Counted from the stretch's first letter, positions 1-10,058 are shown. The stretch: 57,389 nt of DNA from Winslowiella iniecta (GCF_001267535.1 NZ_JRXE01000023.1:28657-86045), one strand, 5' to 3'. Notes: generated from the sequence alone by a model not told the origin. Translations and numbers: made by a program.

Positions 1-751
1 AGCGGTACGCGGCGTGACCAAAGAGATCCGCATTCCAACACTGGAAGAGTGTGATGTTTGCCATGGCAGCGGCGCGAAATCGGGCACCAAGCCGCAAAGC
101 TGCCCAACCTGTCATGGTGCAGGTCAGGTGCAGATGCGTCAGGGCTTCTTTACCGTACAGCAGGCATGTCCGACCTGTCACGGTCGTGGCTCAGTCATCA
201 AAGATCCTTGTAACGCCTGCCACGGTCACGGTCGCGTCGAGAAATCGAAAACCTTGTCGGTGAAAATCCCGGCTGGTGTTGATACCGGTGACCGCATCCG
301 TCTGACCGGCGAAGGTGAAGCTGGCGAGCACGGCGCACCAGCTGGCGATCTGTATGTTCAGGTTCAGGTGAAAAAACACCCGATCTTCGAACGTGAAGAT
401 AACAACCTGTACTGCGAAGTCCCGATTAATTTTGCCATGGCAGCACTGGGTGGCGAAATTGAAGTGCCGACGCTGGACGGCCGCGTTAATCTGAAAGTGC
501 CTGCTGAAACCCAAACCGGCAAACTGTTCCGTATGCGCGGTAAAGGTGTGAAATCAGTGCGCGGTGGCAGCCAGGGCGACCTGCTGTGCCGTGTGGTGGT
601 GGAGACCCCGGTCAGCCTGAATGAGAAACAGAAATCGCTGTTGCGCGAGCTGGAAGAGAGTTTTGGCGGCCCGACCGGCGAGAAAAACAGCCCACGCTCG
701 AAGAGTTTCTTCGACGGTGTGAAAAAGTTTTTTGACGATCTGACGCGTTAA
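1..751 (+). CDS. dnaJ: Chaperone protein DnaJ, C-terminal part (5' end outside window)
   Basis: DnaJ is the Hsp40 co-chaperone that delivers unfolded substrates to DnaK and stimulates its ATPase. The window starts inside the gene, so the J domain and most of the Gly/Phe region are missing; the reading frame is open from base 2. What remains has the complete zinc-binding region with four CxxCxGxG-type repeats ([32 protein letters not shown]), followed by the two C-terminal substrate-binding domains and the enterobacterial tail ending DDLTR. The match to E. coli DnaJ is near-collinear to the last residue. An apparent GTG start at 14 is only an internal valine. dnaK is expected just upstream. 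A hairpin with a short T stretch follows the stop codon, so the dnaKJ transcript probably ends here. Confidence 0.97.
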   Translation, partial: AVRGVTKEIRIPTLEECDVCHGSGAKSGTKPQSCPTCHGAGQVQMRQGFFTVQQACPTCHGRGSVIKDPCNACHGHGRVEKSKTLSVKIPAGVDTGDRIRLTGEGEAGEHGAPAGDLYVQVQVKKHPIFEREDNNLYCEVPINFAMAALGGEIEVPTLDGRVNLKVPAETQTGKLFRMRGKGVKSVRGGSQGDLLCRVVVETPVSLNEKQKSLLRELEESFGGPTGEKNSPRSKSFFDGVKKFFDDLTR

Positions 752-759
752 TCATCATG

Positions 760-785
760 GCTCCCTGCGACCGCAGGGAGCAATT
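760..785 (+). terminator. Terminator of dnaJ
   Basis: A perfect 9-bp stem, GCTCCCTGC (760-768) with GCAGGGAGC (773-781), loop GACC, followed by AATTT. It lies 8 bases after the dnaJ stop. The T stretch is short, so termination may be partial. Confidence 0.7.
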
Positions 786-877
786 TATCTTCACAATCAC
801 ACGGTTACACGCCTTTTCCTGCCCGCAGTCATGCTGTCGATCCGACTTTTGTCAGAATTTTGTCAGCTTTTCCAGCC

Positions 878-894
878 TGTTTATTTCCTGTTGT
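878..894 (+). promoter_or_regulatory. Possible PhoP-box-like direct repeat upstream of the Bor-like gene
   Basis: TGTTTA (878-883), five bases, then TGTTGT (889-894) matches the spacing of the PhoP box (two GTTTA-type half sites separated by 5 bp); the second half site is imperfect (4 of 6). No strong -10 lies at the usual distance; CATTTT at 907-912 is the nearest. It is reported because borD of the E. coli DLP12 prophage is, as I recall, a PhoP-PhoQ target. This could be chance in a T-rich stretch. Confidence 0.25.
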
Positions 895-959
895 TGCAAC
901 CGATGCCATTTTGTTATTTCATGCGCCTTCAGTTTTTCTGATACTTAATAAGGACATTT

Positions 960-1250
960 ATGAAAAAGCTTCTGGCGACCGCCGTATTCGCACTGCTGTT
1001 AACTGGCTGTGCACAGCAAACCTTCGTGATGAAACAGAATCAGACTTCAGCACCGAAACAAGTGACTACCCATCACTTCTTTGTTTCTGGTATTGGTCAG
1101 AAAAAAACGTTGGATGCTGCGGCGATTTGTGGCACTCAGGACAAAGTGGTGCGTGTTGAAACGCAACAGACTTTCGTCAATGGCCTGCTGGGCTTTGTTA
1201 CCCTGGGGATTTATACCCCGCGTGAAGCTCGCGTTTACTGCTCACTGTAA
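960..1250 (+). CDS. Bor/Iss family outer-membrane lipoprotein
   Basis: This 96-residue lipoprotein belongs to the Bor family, named for lambda Bor and the related Iss (increased serum survival) protein. It begins with a short signal peptide ending in the lipobox LLTGC (Cys17), then QQTF. The central HHFFVSGIGQKKT segment and the end QTFVNGLLGFVTLGIYTPRE are almost the lambda Bor sequence. Bor/Iss proteins sit in the outer membrane and are linked with resistance to serum complement. The start ATG follows AAGGAC. The gene stands alone between the terminator of dnaJ and its own strong terminator, with no phage genes around it. Similar genes are usually carried by lambdoid prophages, so past capture from a phage is plausible, but the gene now looks like a fixed single-gene unit. 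Confidence 0.92.
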   Translation: MKKLLATAVFALLLTGCAQQTFVMKQNQTSAPKQVTTHHFFVSGIGQKKTLDAAAICGTQDKVVRVETQQTFVNGLLGFVTLGIYTPREARVYCSL

Positions 1251-1266
1251 GCAAGAGCATCAAACT

Positions 1267-1290
1267 AAAGCCGCTGATGCGGCTTTTTTT
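1267..1290 (+). terminator. Rho-independent terminator of the Bor-like gene
   Basis: Stem AAAGCCGC (1267-1274), loop TGAT, GCGGCTTT (1279-1286), within a run of seven T's ending at 1290. A classic intrinsic terminator 16 bases after the stop codon. Confidence 0.9.
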
Positions 1291-1415
1291 GCGTTCCTGA
1301 GTCTTTTTTATCCCGCCTTCACACCCAATCCGTTAACTGCTTAATTTTCCTTGAAATGCCAATAATTCGTTTTTTCCGAGCTTATCCTGCTGAATAAACT
1401 GTTATTTTCGATGAT

Positions 1416-1445
1416 TTAAACGGCGTATGCTTCTGACCCTATACT
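1416..1445 (+). promoter_or_regulatory. Possible nhaA promoter
   Basis: TATACT at 1440-1445 (5 of 6 to the -10 consensus) with TTAAAC 18 bases upstream (1416-1421, a weak -35). It lies 29 bases before the nhaA start. In E. coli, nhaA transcription is activated by NhaR, which would fit a weak basal -35. Only the hexamers are seen; assignment is inference. Confidence 0.35.
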
Positions 1446-1474
1446 GAAACAGGCAACAAACAGGGATTGAAAAT

Positions 1475-2635
1475 ATGTTTCTTCAGATCAAACGACTGGT
1501 TAAAAACGAGGCCACCAGTGGGGTGGTGCTGATCCTCGCGGCAGCGCTGGCGATGGTGCTGGCAAATACGGCGGCGACGCAACAGGGCTATCTTTCACTG
1601 CTGGCCACGCCGGTAGAGTTACGTTTTGGTGCGCTTGATATCAGCAAAGATTTGCTGTTGTGGATCAATGATGCGCTGATGGCGCTGTTCTTCCTGATGA
1701 TCGGTCTGGAGGTAAAGCGTGAGCTGATGGTCGGCGCCTTAGCCAGCCGTGAGCAGGCAATATTTCCGCTGATCGCCGCCGTGGGCGGTATGGTCGTGCC
1801 GGGATTGCTGTTTTTGCTGTTTAACGGCAGCGATGAGGTGACGCGCAGCGGCTGGGCAATTCCTACCGCCACCGATATCGCCTTTGCACTCGGTATTCTG
1901 GCGTTGCTGGGAAGTCGTGTGCCGCCAGCGTTGAAAATCTTCCTGATGGCGCTGGCGATCATCGACGATCTCGGGGCGATTATTATTATTGCGCTGTTCT
2001 ATACCAGTGAGCTGTCAATGACGGCGCTGACAGTTGCCGCAGCGGCAATTGCGGTGCTGGCTCTGCTGAATATCACGAATGTGCGCAGTACGGCGGTCTA
2101 TCTGCTGGTCGGTATGGTGCTGTGGACTGCGGTACTGAAATCCGGCGTGCATGCCACTCTGGCGGGCGTAATTGTTGGCTTCTTTATTCCGCTGGCGAAG
2201 AAGGACGGGCACTCTCCGGCCGAACAGCTTGAGCATGGCCTGCATCCGTGGGTGAGCTGGCTGATTCTGCCGCTGTTCGCCTTTGCCAATGCTGGCGTGG
2301 TGCTGGACGGTGTATCGGCTGGCGATATGTTCTCGCTGTTGCCGCTGGGGATTATGGTTGGCCTGCTGATCGGTAAACCGCTGGGAATCACCCTGTTTTG
2401 CTGGCTGGCAGTCAGGCTGGGGCTGGCGAAATTACCACCGGGCACCACGATGTCGAATGTTGTCGCGGTCGGCGTGTTGTGCGGCATTGGTTTCACCATG
2501 TCGATCTTTATTGCCTCACTGGCTTATGGCGATATCGACCCGGCGCTGATTACCCTCGCTAAGCTGGGCATTCTGATTGGCTCGATAGCCTCTGCGGTTG
2601 TCGGCTATCTGCTGCTGCGTATCAAGCTGAAATAA
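1475..2635 (+). CDS. nhaA: Na+/H+ antiporter NhaA
   Basis: NhaA exchanges two H+ inward for one Na+ (or Li+) outward and handles sodium and alkaline stress in the inner membrane. The 386-residue protein matches the E. coli enzyme (388) over its length and shows the expected twelve hydrophobic segments. The ion-binding aspartates are present: the AIIDDLGAI motif (Asp164 and Asp165 here, Asp163/164 in E. coli) and Asp134 in [11 protein letters not shown], the unwound helix IV region. The pH-sensor segment [10 protein letters not shown] is also present. ATG at 1475 gives the family length; the ribosome-binding site is poor (CAGGGAT). The gene precedes nhaR, its activator, as in E. coli, but an intrinsic terminator lies between the two, so nhaR may have its own promoter or rely on read-through. 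Confidence 0.97.
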   Translation: MFLQIKRLVKNEATSGVVLILAAALAMVLANTAATQQGYLSLLATPVELRFGALDISKDLLLWINDALMALFFLMIGLEVKRELMVGALASREQAIFPLIAAVGGMVVPGLLFLLFNGSDEVTRSGWAIPTATDIAFALGILALLGSRVPPALKIFLMALAIIDDLGAIIIIALFYTSELSMTALTVAAAAIAVLALLNITNVRSTAVYLLVGMVLWTAVLKSGVHATLAGVIVGFFIPLAKKDGHSPAEQLEHGLHPWVSWLILPLFAFANAGVVLDGVSAGDMFSLLPLGIMVGLLIGKPLGITLFCWLAVRLGLAKLPPGTTMSNVVAVGVLCGIGFTMSIFIASLAYGDIDPALITLAKLGILIGSIASAVVGYLLLRIKLK

Positions 2636-2640
2636 GCACA

Positions 2641-2678
2641 ACGGCAAATCTGTAATTGCAGGTTTGCCGTGTTTTTTT
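2641..2678 (+). terminator. Intrinsic terminator between nhaA and nhaR
   Basis: ACGGCAAA (2641-2648) pairs with TTTGCCGT (2663-2670), extended inward by CTG/CAG, followed by seven T's (2672-2678). It begins 5 bases after the nhaA stop and lies upstream of the nhaR start. Confidence 0.85.
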
Positions 2679-2733
2679 ACGCCGGTTATACGCTAAGCTG
2701 GAATCTATCTGGCTGCAGGAAAGGAACATCCCC

Positions 2734-3630
2734 GTGCGCATGTCTCATATCAATTACAACCATCTCTATTACTTCTGGCAGGTGTGCAAGGAAGGGTCGA
2801 TAGTCGGGGCCGCCGAAGCCCTGTTTCTGACGCCTCAAACCATTACCGGACAGATTAAAGCGTTGGAAGACCGTTTACAGGGCAAACTGTTTAAGCGTCA
2901 GGGGCGCGGGCTGGTGCCCTCAGAGCTGGGGCAACTGGTTTTCCGCTATGCCGACCGCATGTTTACCCTGAGTCAGGAGATGCTGGATATCGTTAACTAC
3001 CGAAAGGAGTCGAACCTGCTGTTTGATGTCGGGGTAGCGGATGCGTTATCCAAGCGTCTGGTCAGTCAGGTGCTGGAGACCGCGGTGCGTGACGATGAGA
3101 AGATTCATCTGCGCTGCTATGAGTCGACGCATGAGATGCTGCTGGAACAGCTGAGCCAGCATAAGCTGGATATGATTCTGTCGGACTGTTCCATCGATTC
3201 TACCCAGCAAGAAGGGCTGTTCTCGGTGAAGCTCGGTGAGTGCGGTATCAGTTTCTGGTGTACCCGTCCGCTGCCGGATAAAAGCTTTCCGGCCTGCCTT
3301 GAGCAGCGACGTTTACTGATCCCAGGACGTCGTTCGATGCTTGGGCGCAAGTTGCTTAACTGGTTTCATTCACAGGGATTACAGGTCGAGATTCTTGGCG
3401 AGTTTGATGATGCGGCGTTAATGAAGGCGTTTGGCGCATCGAACAATGCCATTTTTGTCGCGCCGTCACTGTATGGACAGGATATCTATAACGATGATGA
3501 GATTGTTGAAATCGGGCGCATTGATAATGTGATGGAGGAGTATCACGTGATCTTCGCCGAACGGATGATTCAGCATCCTGCGGTGCAGCGTATCTGCAAT
3601 AAGGATTTTACCTCGTTGTTTCCCGGCTGA
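2734..3630 (+). CDS. nhaR: Transcriptional activator NhaR (LysR family)
   Basis: NhaR is the LysR-type activator of nhaA that responds to Na+. The protein has the N-terminal winged helix-turn-helix ([18 protein letters not shown], then [22 protein letters not shown]) and the long effector domain, with E. coli NhaR similarity to the end. I place the start at GTG 2734 (298 residues). It gives MRMSHINYN, matching MSMSHINYN of E. coli, and sits 9 bases after AGGAAAGG; the ATG at 2740 would be 15 bases away. A longer reading from 2656 would run through the terminator and is rejected. The gene is convergent with rpsT. Confidence 0.94.
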   Translation: MRMSHINYNHLYYFWQVCKEGSIVGAAEALFLTPQTITGQIKALEDRLQGKLFKRQGRGLVPSELGQLVFRYADRMFTLSQEMLDIVNYRKESNLLFDVGVADALSKRLVSQVLETAVRDDEKIHLRCYESTHEMLLEQLSQHKLDMILSDCSIDSTQQEGLFSVKLGECGISFWCTRPLPDKSFPACLEQRRLLIPGRRSMLGRKLLNWFHSQGLQVEILGEFDDAALMKAFGASNNAIFVAPSLYGQDIYNDDEIVEIGRIDNVMEEYHVIFAERMIQHPAVQRICNKDFTSLFPG

Positions 3631-3678
3631 AGTGATTTATCGCGATCGGGGTGCGGCAAACGGCTAAATGACAGACGT

Positions 3679-3703
3679 AAAAAAACCGGCGGTTAGGCCG
3701 GTT
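3679..3703 (-). terminator. Intrinsic terminator of rpsT
   Basis: AACCGGC (3684-3690) and GCCGGTT (3697-3703) form a 7-bp stem. The A run at 3679-3685 becomes the T tract on the minus strand, the strand of rpsT. It sits 28 bases after the rpsT stop codon. Confidence 0.85.
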
Positions 3704-3731
3704 CTCTTCAAAGCCGATTAACAAATTAGCA

Positions 3732-3995
3732 TTAAGCCAGTTTGTTGATCTGTGCAGTCAGGTTTGACTTATGACGTGCAGCTTTGTTTTTGTGGATCAG
3801 GCCTTTGCTTGCCTGACGGTCCACAATTGGTTGCATTTCGTTAAATGCTTTCAGTGCAGCTTCTTTATCGCCAGTAGCGATAGCCGCGTATACTTTCTTG
3901 ATAAAAGTACGCATCATAGAACGATTGCTAGCGTTGTGCTTACGACGCTTTTCAGACGTTACGGCGCGTTTCTTAGCTGATTTGATATTAGCCAA
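3732..3995 (-). CDS. rpsT: 30S ribosomal protein S20
   Basis: S20 is a small primary 16S rRNA-binding protein of the 30S subunit. The 87-residue, lysine- and arginine-rich sequence ([21 protein letters not shown]) is practically the E. coli protein. The start codon is UUG (TTG at 3995-3993), preceded by GGGAGTTGG. E. coli rpsT also starts with UUG, and this weak codon is part of its translational autoregulation, so the same control is likely here. The gene is monocistronic, transcribed leftward from one or two promoters in the rpsT-ribF spacer, with an intrinsic terminator facing nhaR. Confidence 0.98.
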   Translation of the reverse strand: MANIKSAKKRAVTSEKRRKHNASNRSMMRTFIKKVYAAIATGDKEAALKAFNEMQPIVDRQASKGLIHKNKAARHKSNLTAQINKLA

Positions 3996-4043
3996 GGTCC
4001 AACTCCCAAATATTTTCTATTGAGGACAATTCAAAGGCCGAGG

Positions 4044-4072
4044 AATATGCCTTTTTAGCCTTCGTTTGTCAA
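4044..4072 (-). promoter_or_regulatory. rpsT promoter (P2 type)
   Basis: On the minus strand, a perfect -35 TTGACA (4072-4067) is followed after exactly 17 bases by CATATT (4049-4044, 4 of 6). This matches my memory of E. coli rpsT P2 in sequence and position. Transcription would start about 40 bases before the UUG start. Confidence 0.8.
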
Positions 4073-4134
4073 TGGATTTGTGCAAATAAGCGCCGTTAAT
4101 CTGACGGCACTTGATTACGTTGTGATGGCGCAGG

Positions 4135-4143
4135 ATTCTACCA
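4135..4143 (-). promoter_or_regulatory. Possible upstream rpsT promoter (extended -10)
   Basis: Minus-strand TGGTAGAAT (4143-4135) is an extended -10 element (TGn plus TAGAAT, 5 of 6). No good -35 is visible. E. coli rpsT has two promoters, and this position fits the distal one (P1). The stretch between here and the ribF promoter (4144-4255) shows nothing else I can name. Confidence 0.4.
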
Positions 4144-4255
4144 GCATCGTCATGCCGAATACAGCCTTTCCCGATAAAATTGTCTGTTATCTGACTAAGT
4201 GGCTGCCATCTCACTGAAAACAGCATCAGAATCCCCTAAAGGAGACAATCGCGGG

Positions 4256-4284
4256 TTAACCTTAACCGCTGTACAAGGTATAAT
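4256..4284 (+). promoter_or_regulatory. Promoter of the ribF-ileS-lspA-fkpB-ispH operon
   Basis: TTAACC (4256-4261, 4 of 6) with 17 bases to a perfect TATAAT (4279-4284). It lies 29 bases before the ribF start and diverges from the rpsT promoters. Confidence 0.7.
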
Positions 4285-4313
4285 CCGCCGATTTCCACAA
4301 ATTTGAGTCAGCC

Positions 4314-5252
4314 ATGAAGTTTATCCGCGGCATACATAATCTCAGAGAGCAGCATCGCGGCTGCGTGCTGACCATTGGCAACTTTGATGGCGTGCATCGC
4401 GGTCATCAGGCTCTGCTGGCACGACTGTGCGAAGAAGGGCGTCAGCGCGGTTTACCGGTGATGGTGATGCTGTTTGAGCCTCAGCCGCTGGAACTGTTTG
4501 CGGCTGACAAAGCGCCAGCGCGTCTGACGCGCCTGCGTGAAAAACTCCGTTACCTGGCTGAAGCCGGGGTGGATGCGGTACTCTGTGTCCGCTTTGACCG
4601 CCGCTTTGCCGCGCTGACCGCCCAAAGTTTTGTGGCCGATTTGCTGGTTAACAAACTTGGCGTGCAGTTCCTCGCCGTTGGCGATGATTTCCGCTTTGGC
4701 GCTGGTCGCCAGGGGGATTTCCTGTTATTACAGAAAGCGGGCGTCGAATATGGTTTTGACGTCATCAGTACCCAGACCTTTTGCGACAGCGGGAAGCGTA
4801 TCAGCAGCACCGCAGTGCGCCAGGCGCTGGCGGAAGATAATCTGGCGCTGGCACAATCGCTGCTGGGGCATCCTTTCAGCATTTCTGGCCGTGTGGTACA
4901 TGGCGATGCGCTGGGCCGCACCATCGGTTTTCCCACCGCAAACATTCCTCTGCGCCGCTCAGTTTCGCCGGTGAAAGGGGTGTATGCCGTGGAAGTTCAT
5001 GGGCTTACTGAGCAACCGCTGCCCGGTGTCGCCAATATAGGTACCCGCCCGACCGTTGCCGGGTTACGTCAACAGTTAGAAGTTCATCTGCTGGACGTTG
5101 CAATGAACCTGTACGGACGCCATATAGATGTGGTGCTCTGTCAAAAAATCCGTAACGAGCAGCGATTCGCTTCGCTCGATGCGTTAAAAGAGCAAATTGC
5201 TAAAGATGTGGTGACTGCCCGAAACTTTTTTGGGCTACAAACACCGGTTTAA
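4314..5252 (+). CDS. ribF: Bifunctional riboflavin kinase / FAD synthetase RibF
   Basis: RibF phosphorylates riboflavin to FMN and then adenylylates FMN to FAD. The 312-residue protein is the usual enterobacterial length (313 in E. coli). The N-terminal FMN adenylyltransferase half has the nucleotidyltransferase motif [10 protein letters not shown] (residues 22-31) and [10 protein letters not shown]. The C-terminal flavokinase half has [10 protein letters not shown] (about residues 201-210) and the NIGTRPTV segment. It is the first gene of a tight operon; ileS starts 38 bases later. I see no FMN riboswitch in the short leader, as expected for ribF in enterobacteria. Confidence 0.97.
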   Translation: MKFIRGIHNLREQHRGCVLTIGNFDGVHRGHQALLARLCEEGRQRGLPVMVMLFEPQPLELFAADKAPARLTRLREKLRYLAEAGVDAVLCVRFDRRFAALTAQSFVADLLVNKLGVQFLAVGDDFRFGAGRQGDFLLLQKAGVEYGFDVISTQTFCDSGKRISSTAVRQALAEDNLALAQSLLGHPFSISGRVVHGDALGRTIGFPTANIPLRRSVSPVKGVYAVEVHGLTEQPLPGVANIGTRPTVAGLRQQLEVHLLDVAMNLYGRHIDVVLCQKIRNEQRFASLDALKEQIAKDVVTARNFFGLQTPV

Positions 5253-5290
5253 GAACTGAAACTGAACCGACAAACGGAACCGAGAATCTG

Positions 5291-8107
5291 ATGAGTGACT
5301 ATAAATCTACCCTGAATTTGCCGGAAACGGGGTTCCCGATGCGTGGCGATCTGGCTAAACGCGAACCGGGAATGCTGCAACGTTGGTATGATGACAATCT
5401 GTACGGCATCATCCGCGAAGCCAAAAAAGGGAAAAAAACCTTTATTCTGCACGACGGCCCTCCTTACGCGAACGGCAGTATTCATATTGGTCACTCAGTA
5501 AACAAGATTCTGAAAGACATTATCGTTAAGTCGAAAGGCATGGCGGGCTTTGATTCGCCGTATGTACCGGGCTGGGACTGCCACGGTCTGCCAATCGAAC
5601 ATAAAGTCGAGCAGATGATCGGTAAACCGGGCGAGAAGGTGAGTGCGGCTGAGTTTCGTGCGGCTTGTCGTGAATATGCGGCTGAGCAGGTTGAAGGTCA
5701 GAAAAAAGACTTTATCCGCCTTGGCGTGCTGGGCGACTGGGACCGTCCTTATCTGACAATGAACTTCCAGACCGAAGCCAATATTATCCGTGCGCTGGGT
5801 AAAATCATCGGCAATGGCCACCTGCATAAAGGTGCCAAACCGGTGCACTGGTGTCTGGATTGCCGTTCTGCGCTGGCAGAAGCGGAAGTCGAGTACTACG
5901 ACAAAACCTCGCCTTCTATCGATGTGATGTTTAACGCCGTCGATACTGAAGCAGTAAAAGCGAAATTTGGCGCGACCAGCGTCACCGGCCCGATTGCGCT
6001 GGTGATCTGGACCACCACCCCGTGGACCATGCCGGCTAACCGCGCTATCTCGCTGCACCCGGAATTCGAATACCAGCTGGTACAGATCGACGGCAAAGCG
6101 CTGATCCTCGCCAAAGATCTGGTTGAGAGCGTGATGAAGCGCGCTGGCGTCAGCGAGTGGACCGTGCTGGGCAACACCACCGGTGCCGAACTGGAACTGA
6201 TGCGTTTCCAGCATCCTTTCCTCAGCTTTGATGTGCCGGTTGTACTGGGCGAGCACGTGACCCTTGATGCCGGTACCGGTGCGGTACATACCGCGCCAGG
6301 CCACGGCCCGGATGACTATGTAATCGGTCAGAAATATGGTCTGGAAACCGCTAACCCGGTTGGCCCGGACGGCTGCTATGTCACCGGCACTTATCCAACG
6401 CTGGATGGTGTGAATGTATTTAAAGCTAACGATATCATCGTTGAGCTGATGCGTGAGAAGGGTGCGTTGCTGCATCTGGAAAAACTGTTCCACAGCTACC
6501 CACACTGCTGGCGTCATAAAACGCCGATCATTTTCCGTGCGACCCCACAGTGGTTTGTCAGCATGGATCAGAAAGGTCTGCGTGCGCAGTCGCTGAAAGA
6601 GATCAAAGGCGTGCAGTGGATCCCGGACTGGGGCCAGGCGCGTATCGAATCGATGGTCGCTAACCGCCCGGACTGGTGTATTTCACGTCAGCGTACCTGG
6701 GGTGTGCCGATGGCGCTGTTCGTCCATAAAGAGACGGAGCAACTGCATCCGCGCACGCTGGAGCTGATGGAAGACGTGGCCAAACGCGTGGAAGTTGACG
6801 GCATTCAGGCCTGGTGGGATCTTGACGCAAAAGATCTGATGGGCGAAGAAGCCAACGACTACGTGAAAGTGCCGGATACGCTGGACGTGTGGTTTGACTC
6901 CGGTTCAACCCACTCTTCGGTGGTGGATGTGCGTCCTGAGTTCGGCGGCCACAGCGCGGATATGTATCTGGAAGGTTCCGATCAGCATCGCGGCTGGTTT
7001 ATGTCTTCATTAATGATTTCGACCGCGATGAAAGGGAAGGCGCCTTATCGTCAGGTACTGACCCACGGCTTTACCGTTGATGGTCAGGGCCGCAAGATGT
7101 CGAAATCTATCGGTAACACCGTCAGCCCGCAGGACGTAATGAATAAACTGGGTGGCGACATCCTGCGTCTGTGGGTGGCATCAACCGATTACACCGGTGA
7201 GATGGCGGTGTCTGACGAAATCCTGAAGCGCTCCGCTGATTCTTATCGTCGTATTCGTAACACCGCGCGCTTCCTGCTGGCTAACCTGAATGGCTTTAAC
7301 CCGGAAACCGATATGGTGAAACCGGAAGAGATGGTGGTGCTGGATCGCTGGGCTGTCGGTCGTGCACTGGCGGCACAGGACGATATCATTGCCTCTTACG
7401 CTAACTACGACTTCCATGAAGTGGTACAGCGTCTGATGCAGTTCTGCTCGGTGGAGATGGGATCGTTCTATCTGGACATCATTAAAGACCGTCAGTACAC
7501 CGCGAAAGCGGATGGTCTGGCACGTCGTAGCTGCCAGACCGCGCTGTACTTTATCGTTGAGGCGCTGGTGCGCTGGATGGCACCGATCATGTCGTTTACT
7601 GCCGATGAGATCTGGGGCTATCTGCCGGGTAAACGTACTCAGTACGTGTTTACCGAAGAGTGGTTCGACGGGCTGTTTGGTCTGGCTGAAGATGAGCCGA
7701 TGAACGACGCTTACTGGGCTGAGCTGCTGAAAGTCCGTGGTGAAGTTAACCGCGTAATCGAGCAGGCTCGTGCCGATAAGCGCCTGGGCGGATCGCTGGA
7801 AGCCACTGTCACGCTGTATGCCGATGCTCAGCTTGCTGAGAAACTGAACAGCCTTGGCGAAGAGCTGCGTTTTGTGCTGCTGACCTCGGGTGCACAGGTG
7901 GCTGATTACGCGCTGGCAACCGATGAAGCGCAGCAGAGCGACGTGCTGAAGGGCCTGAAAATTGCCTTGCACAAAGCGGAAGGCGAGAAATGCCCACGCT
8001 GCTGGCATTACACCACTGACGTCGGTCAGAACGCGGAGCACGCAGAAGTTTGCGGTCGCTGTGTCACTAACGTAGCCGGAAACGGTGAAGAGCGTAAGTT
8101 TGCCTGA
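5291..8107 (+). CDS. ileS: Isoleucyl-tRNA synthetase
   Basis: IleS charges tRNA-Ile with isoleucine and edits mischarged valine in the cytoplasm. The protein is 938 residues, the same length as E. coli IleS. The class I signatures are in place: [12 protein letters not shown] ending at residue 68 and KMSKS at 602-606. The editing (CP1) domain includes [12 protein letters not shown], and the C-terminal zinc site has paired cysteines at 901/904 and 921/924. The stop codon overlaps the lspA start (TGATG), so translation of the two is probably coupled. Long open frames on the opposite strand inside this gene are codon-bias shadows. Confidence 0.98.
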   Translation: MSDYKSTLNLPETGFPMRGDLAKREPGMLQRWYDDNLYGIIREAKKGKKTFILHDGPPYANGSIHIGHSVNKILKDIIVKSKGMAGFDSPYVPGWDCHGLPIEHKVEQMIGKPGEKVSAAEFRAACREYAAEQVEGQKKDFIRLGVLGDWDRPYLTMNFQTEANIIRALGKIIGNGHLHKGAKPVHWCLDCRSALAEAEVEYYDKTSPSIDVMFNAVDTEAVKAKFGATSVTGPIALVIWTTTPWTMPANRAISLHPEFEYQLVQIDGKALILAKDLVESVMKRAGVSEWTVLGNTTGAELELMRFQHPFLSFDVPVVLGEHVTLDAGTGAVHTAPGHGPDDYVIGQKYGLETANPVGPDGCYVTGTYPTLDGVNVFKANDIIVELMREKGALLHLEKLFHSYPHCWRHKTPIIFRATPQWFVSMDQKGLRAQSLKEIKGVQWIPDWGQARIESMVANRPDWCISRQRTWGVPMALFVHKETEQLHPRTLELMEDVAKRVEVDGIQAWWDLDAKDLMGEEANDYVKVPDTLDVWFDSGSTHSSVVDVRPEFGGHSADMYLEGSDQHRGWFMSSLMISTAMKGKAPYRQVLTHGFTVDGQGRKMSKSIGNTVSPQDVMNKLGGDILRLWVASTDYTGEMAVSDEILKRSADSYRRIRNTARFLLANLNGFNPETDMVKPEEMVVLDRWAVGRALAAQDDIIASYANYDFHEVVQRLMQFCSVEMGSFYLDIIKDRQYTAKADGLARRSCQTALYFIVEALVRWMAPIMSFTADEIWGYLPGKRTQYVFTEEWFDGLFGLAEDEPMNDAYWAELLKVRGEVNRVIEQARADKRLGGSLEATVTLYADAQLAEKLNSLGEELRFVLLTSGAQVADYALATDEAQQSDVLKGLKIALHKAEGEKCPRCWHYTTDVGQNAEHAEVCGRCVTNVAGNGEERKFA

Positions 8108-8613
8108 TGCGTAAGCCACTTTTATCGACCGGATTGCGCTGGCTGTGGCTGGTGCTGGTAGTGATTGCTGTCGACTTTGGTAGCAAGCAATGGATTATGG
8201 ATAATCTGATGCTGCACCAGTCGGTGCCAGTCATGCCATATTTTAATCTCTTCTACGCACATAACTACGGCGCGGCATTTAGCTTCCTCGCCGATAAAGG
8301 TGGCTGGCAACGTTGGTTCTTTGCCGGTATTGCGATCGCGATTGTTGTCGCGTTGCTGGTGATGATGTACCGCACCGCCGCCAGCCAGAAGCTTAATAAT
8401 ATTGCCTACGCGCTGATTGTTGGCGGCGCGATTGGTAACCTGTTTGATCGCGCTTATCACGGCTTTGTGGTCGATTTTATCGACTTCTATATTGGCGACT
8501 GGCACTTTGCCACCTTCAATATCGCCGACTGCGCTATCTGTATTGGCGCAGCATTGATCGTTCTGGAAGGGTTTATCACCCCGTCCGGAAAACAGGCTAA
8601 AGAGAAAGGGTAA
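8107..8613 (+). CDS. lspA: Prolipoprotein signal peptidase (signal peptidase II)
   Basis: LspA cleaves the signal peptide of diacylglyceryl-modified prolipoproteins in the inner membrane; the Bor-like protein and TssJ of this window would be substrates. The 168-residue protein has the expected four membrane segments and the two catalytic aspartates in the VVDFIDFY and FNIADCAI blocks, plus the conserved NYGAAFSFL motif. The start ATG overlaps the ileS stop. The C-terminus (SGKQAKEKG) is slightly longer than in E. coli (164). Confidence 0.97.
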   Translation: MRKPLLSTGLRWLWLVLVVIAVDFGSKQWIMDNLMLHQSVPVMPYFNLFYAHNYGAAFSFLADKGGWQRWFFAGIAIAIVVALLVMMYRTAASQKLNNIAYALIVGGAIGNLFDRAYHGFVVDFIDFYIGDWHFATFNIADCAICIGAALIVLEGFITPSGKQAKEKG

Positions 8614-8616
8614 GGC

Positions 8617-9087
8617 ATGACTGATTCTGTACAGCGTGATAGCGCGGTGCTGGTGCACTTTACGTTGAAGCTGGAAGATGGCTCAACGGCGGAGTCGACG
8701 CGTGCCAATGGCAAGCCTGCCCTGTTTCGACTGGGGGATGGTAGCCTGTCAGAAGGTCTGGAGCAGGCGCTGCTGGGTCTGAAAACCGGTGATAAGCATA
8801 ACTTCAGCTTGCCACCGGAGTCGGCCTTTGGTGCCGCCAGCCCGGATATGATTCAGTATTTCTCCCGCCGTGATTTTGTCCAGGCGGGCGAGCCGGAAAT
8901 CGGTGCTATTATGCTGTTTACCGGCATGGGTGGTAGCGAAATGCCTGGCGTGATCCGTGAAATCTCCGGTGATTCGATCACCGTGGATTTCAACCATCCG
9001 CTGGCAGGGCAAACCATTCAGTTTGATATCGAGGTGCTGGAGATCGATCCGGTACTGGAGGGGACTCATGCAAATCCTGTTGGCTAA
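8617..9087 (+). CDS. fkpB: FKBP-type peptidyl-prolyl isomerase FkpB (SlpA)
   Basis: FkpB is a cytoplasmic FKBP-fold prolyl isomerase with chaperone activity, of the SlyD-like type with an inserted flap domain. The 156-residue sequence follows E. coli FkpB (149) throughout: [46 protein letters not shown] and the end [10 protein letters not shown]. It starts 3 bases after the lspA stop, with AAGGGTAAGG as the ribosome site. Its last 20 bases overlap the start of ispH, a tight coupling inside the ribF-ispH operon. Confidence 0.96.
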   Translation: MTDSVQRDSAVLVHFTLKLEDGSTAESTRANGKPALFRLGDGSLSEGLEQALLGLKTGDKHNFSLPPESAFGAASPDMIQYFSRRDFVQAGEPEIGAIMLFTGMGGSEMPGVIREISGDSITVDFNHPLAGQTIQFDIEVLEIDPVLEGTHANPVG

Positions 9088-10021
9088 CCCGCGCGGTTTC
9101 TGCGCGGGTGTTGATCGCGCAATCAGTATCGTTGAGCGCGCGCTGGAGATGTATGGCGCGCCAATCTACGTGCGTCATGAAGTGGTGCATAACCGCTATG
9201 TGGTCAACAGTCTGCGCGAGCGTGGCGCGATCTTTATTGAAGAGATTTCGGAAGTTCCGGATGGTTCAATTCTGATCTTCTCTGCCCACGGTGTCTCTCA
9301 GGCGGTAAGGGCCGAAGCGCGTGCGCGCGATCTGACCATGCTGTTTGACGCCACTTGTCCGCTGGTGACGAAAGTGCATATGGAAGTGGCGCGAGCCAGC
9401 CGTAAAGGCACTGAAGCCATTCTGATTGGTCACGCAGGCCATCCGGAAGTGGAAGGCACCATGGGTCAGTACAGCAACCCGCAAGGGGGCATGTACCTGG
9501 TGGAGTCGCCGGCCGATGTCGGTAAGTTGCAGGTGAAGAATGAAGACAACCTGTGCTTTATGACGCAGACCACGCTGTCGGTTGATGACACCTCCGACGT
9601 GATTGATGCCTTACGCCAGCGCTTCCCGAAAATCATCGGCCCGCGCAAAGATGATATCTGCTATGCCACCACTAACCGTCAGGAAGCGGTGCGTAGCTTA
9701 GCGCAGGATGCCGATGTGGTGCTGGTTGTCGGGTCGAAGAACTCCTCCAACTCTAATCGTCTGGCTGAACTGGCGCAGCGTGCCGGTAAGCTGGCGCGCC
9801 TGATTGACTCTGCGGAAGATATTCAGGAAAGCTGGCTGAGCAATATCAAATGCGTCGGCGTGACTGCAGGGGCTTCAGCGCCCGATATTCTGGTGCAGGA
9901 GGTGATTCAGCGCCTGCGCGAACTGGGTGGCGAACCGGCCATCGAACTGAGTGGTCGCGAAGAGAATATTGTGTTTGAAGTGCCAAAAGAGCTGCGTGTT
10001 GAGGTTAAGCAGGTCGACTGA
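9068..10021 (+). CDS. ispH: 4-hydroxy-3-methylbut-2-enyl diphosphate reductase IspH
   Basis: IspH is the last enzyme of the MEP isoprenoid pathway; it reduces HMBPP to IPP and DMAPP with an iron-sulfur cluster. Start ATG 9068 gives 317 residues beginning [18 protein letters not shown], as in E. coli. A reading from an upstream start in the same frame would lie inside fkpB and is rejected. The three cluster cysteines are visible: Cys12, Cys97 (FDATCPLV) and the one in [10 protein letters not shown] (about 198). The [12 protein letters not shown] and SAHGVSQ motifs are present. It overlaps fkpB by 20 bases and is the last gene of the operon. No strong terminator follows, only a small palindromic repeat at 10029. 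Confidence 0.97.
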   Translation: MQILLANPRGFCAGVDRAISIVERALEMYGAPIYVRHEVVHNRYVVNSLRERGAIFIEEISEVPDGSILIFSAHGVSQAVRAEARARDLTMLFDATCPLVTKVHMEVARASRKGTEAILIGHAGHPEVEGTMGQYSNPQGGMYLVESPADVGKLQVKNEDNLCFMTQTTLSVDDTSDVIDALRQRFPKIIGPRKDDICYATTNRQEAVRSLAQDADVVLVVGSKNSSNSNRLAELAQRAGKLARLIDSAEDIQESWLSNIKCVGVTAGASAPDILVQEVIQRLRELGGEPAIELSGREENIVFEVPKELRVEVKQVD

Positions 10022-10028
10022 TTTTACA

Positions 10029-10058
10029 TGTAGGGGCGGCGAGAACGGCTCCCCTACA
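10029..10058. repeat. Short palindromic intergenic repeat (REP-like), copy 1
   Basis: TGTAGGGG (10029-10036) pairs with CCCCTACA (10051-10058) around a CGGCG..CGG core. A related unit lies at 53613-53640 (GGGCGGCG, loop, CGCCGCC, TAC). Both are intergenic and downstream of genes, as is typical for dispersed palindromic repeats. It could act as a weak terminator or mRNA stabiliser after ispH. Confidence 0.5.

Noticed and set aside
2656-2733. N-terminal extension of NhaR
   Set aside because: It would be translated through the nhaA terminator hairpin; GTG 2734 has the right ribosome-site distance and matches the E. coli N-terminus.
5495-6517. 340-codon open frame on the minus strand inside ileS
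   Set aside because: Antisense shadow of a highly conserved gene; no recognisable protein.
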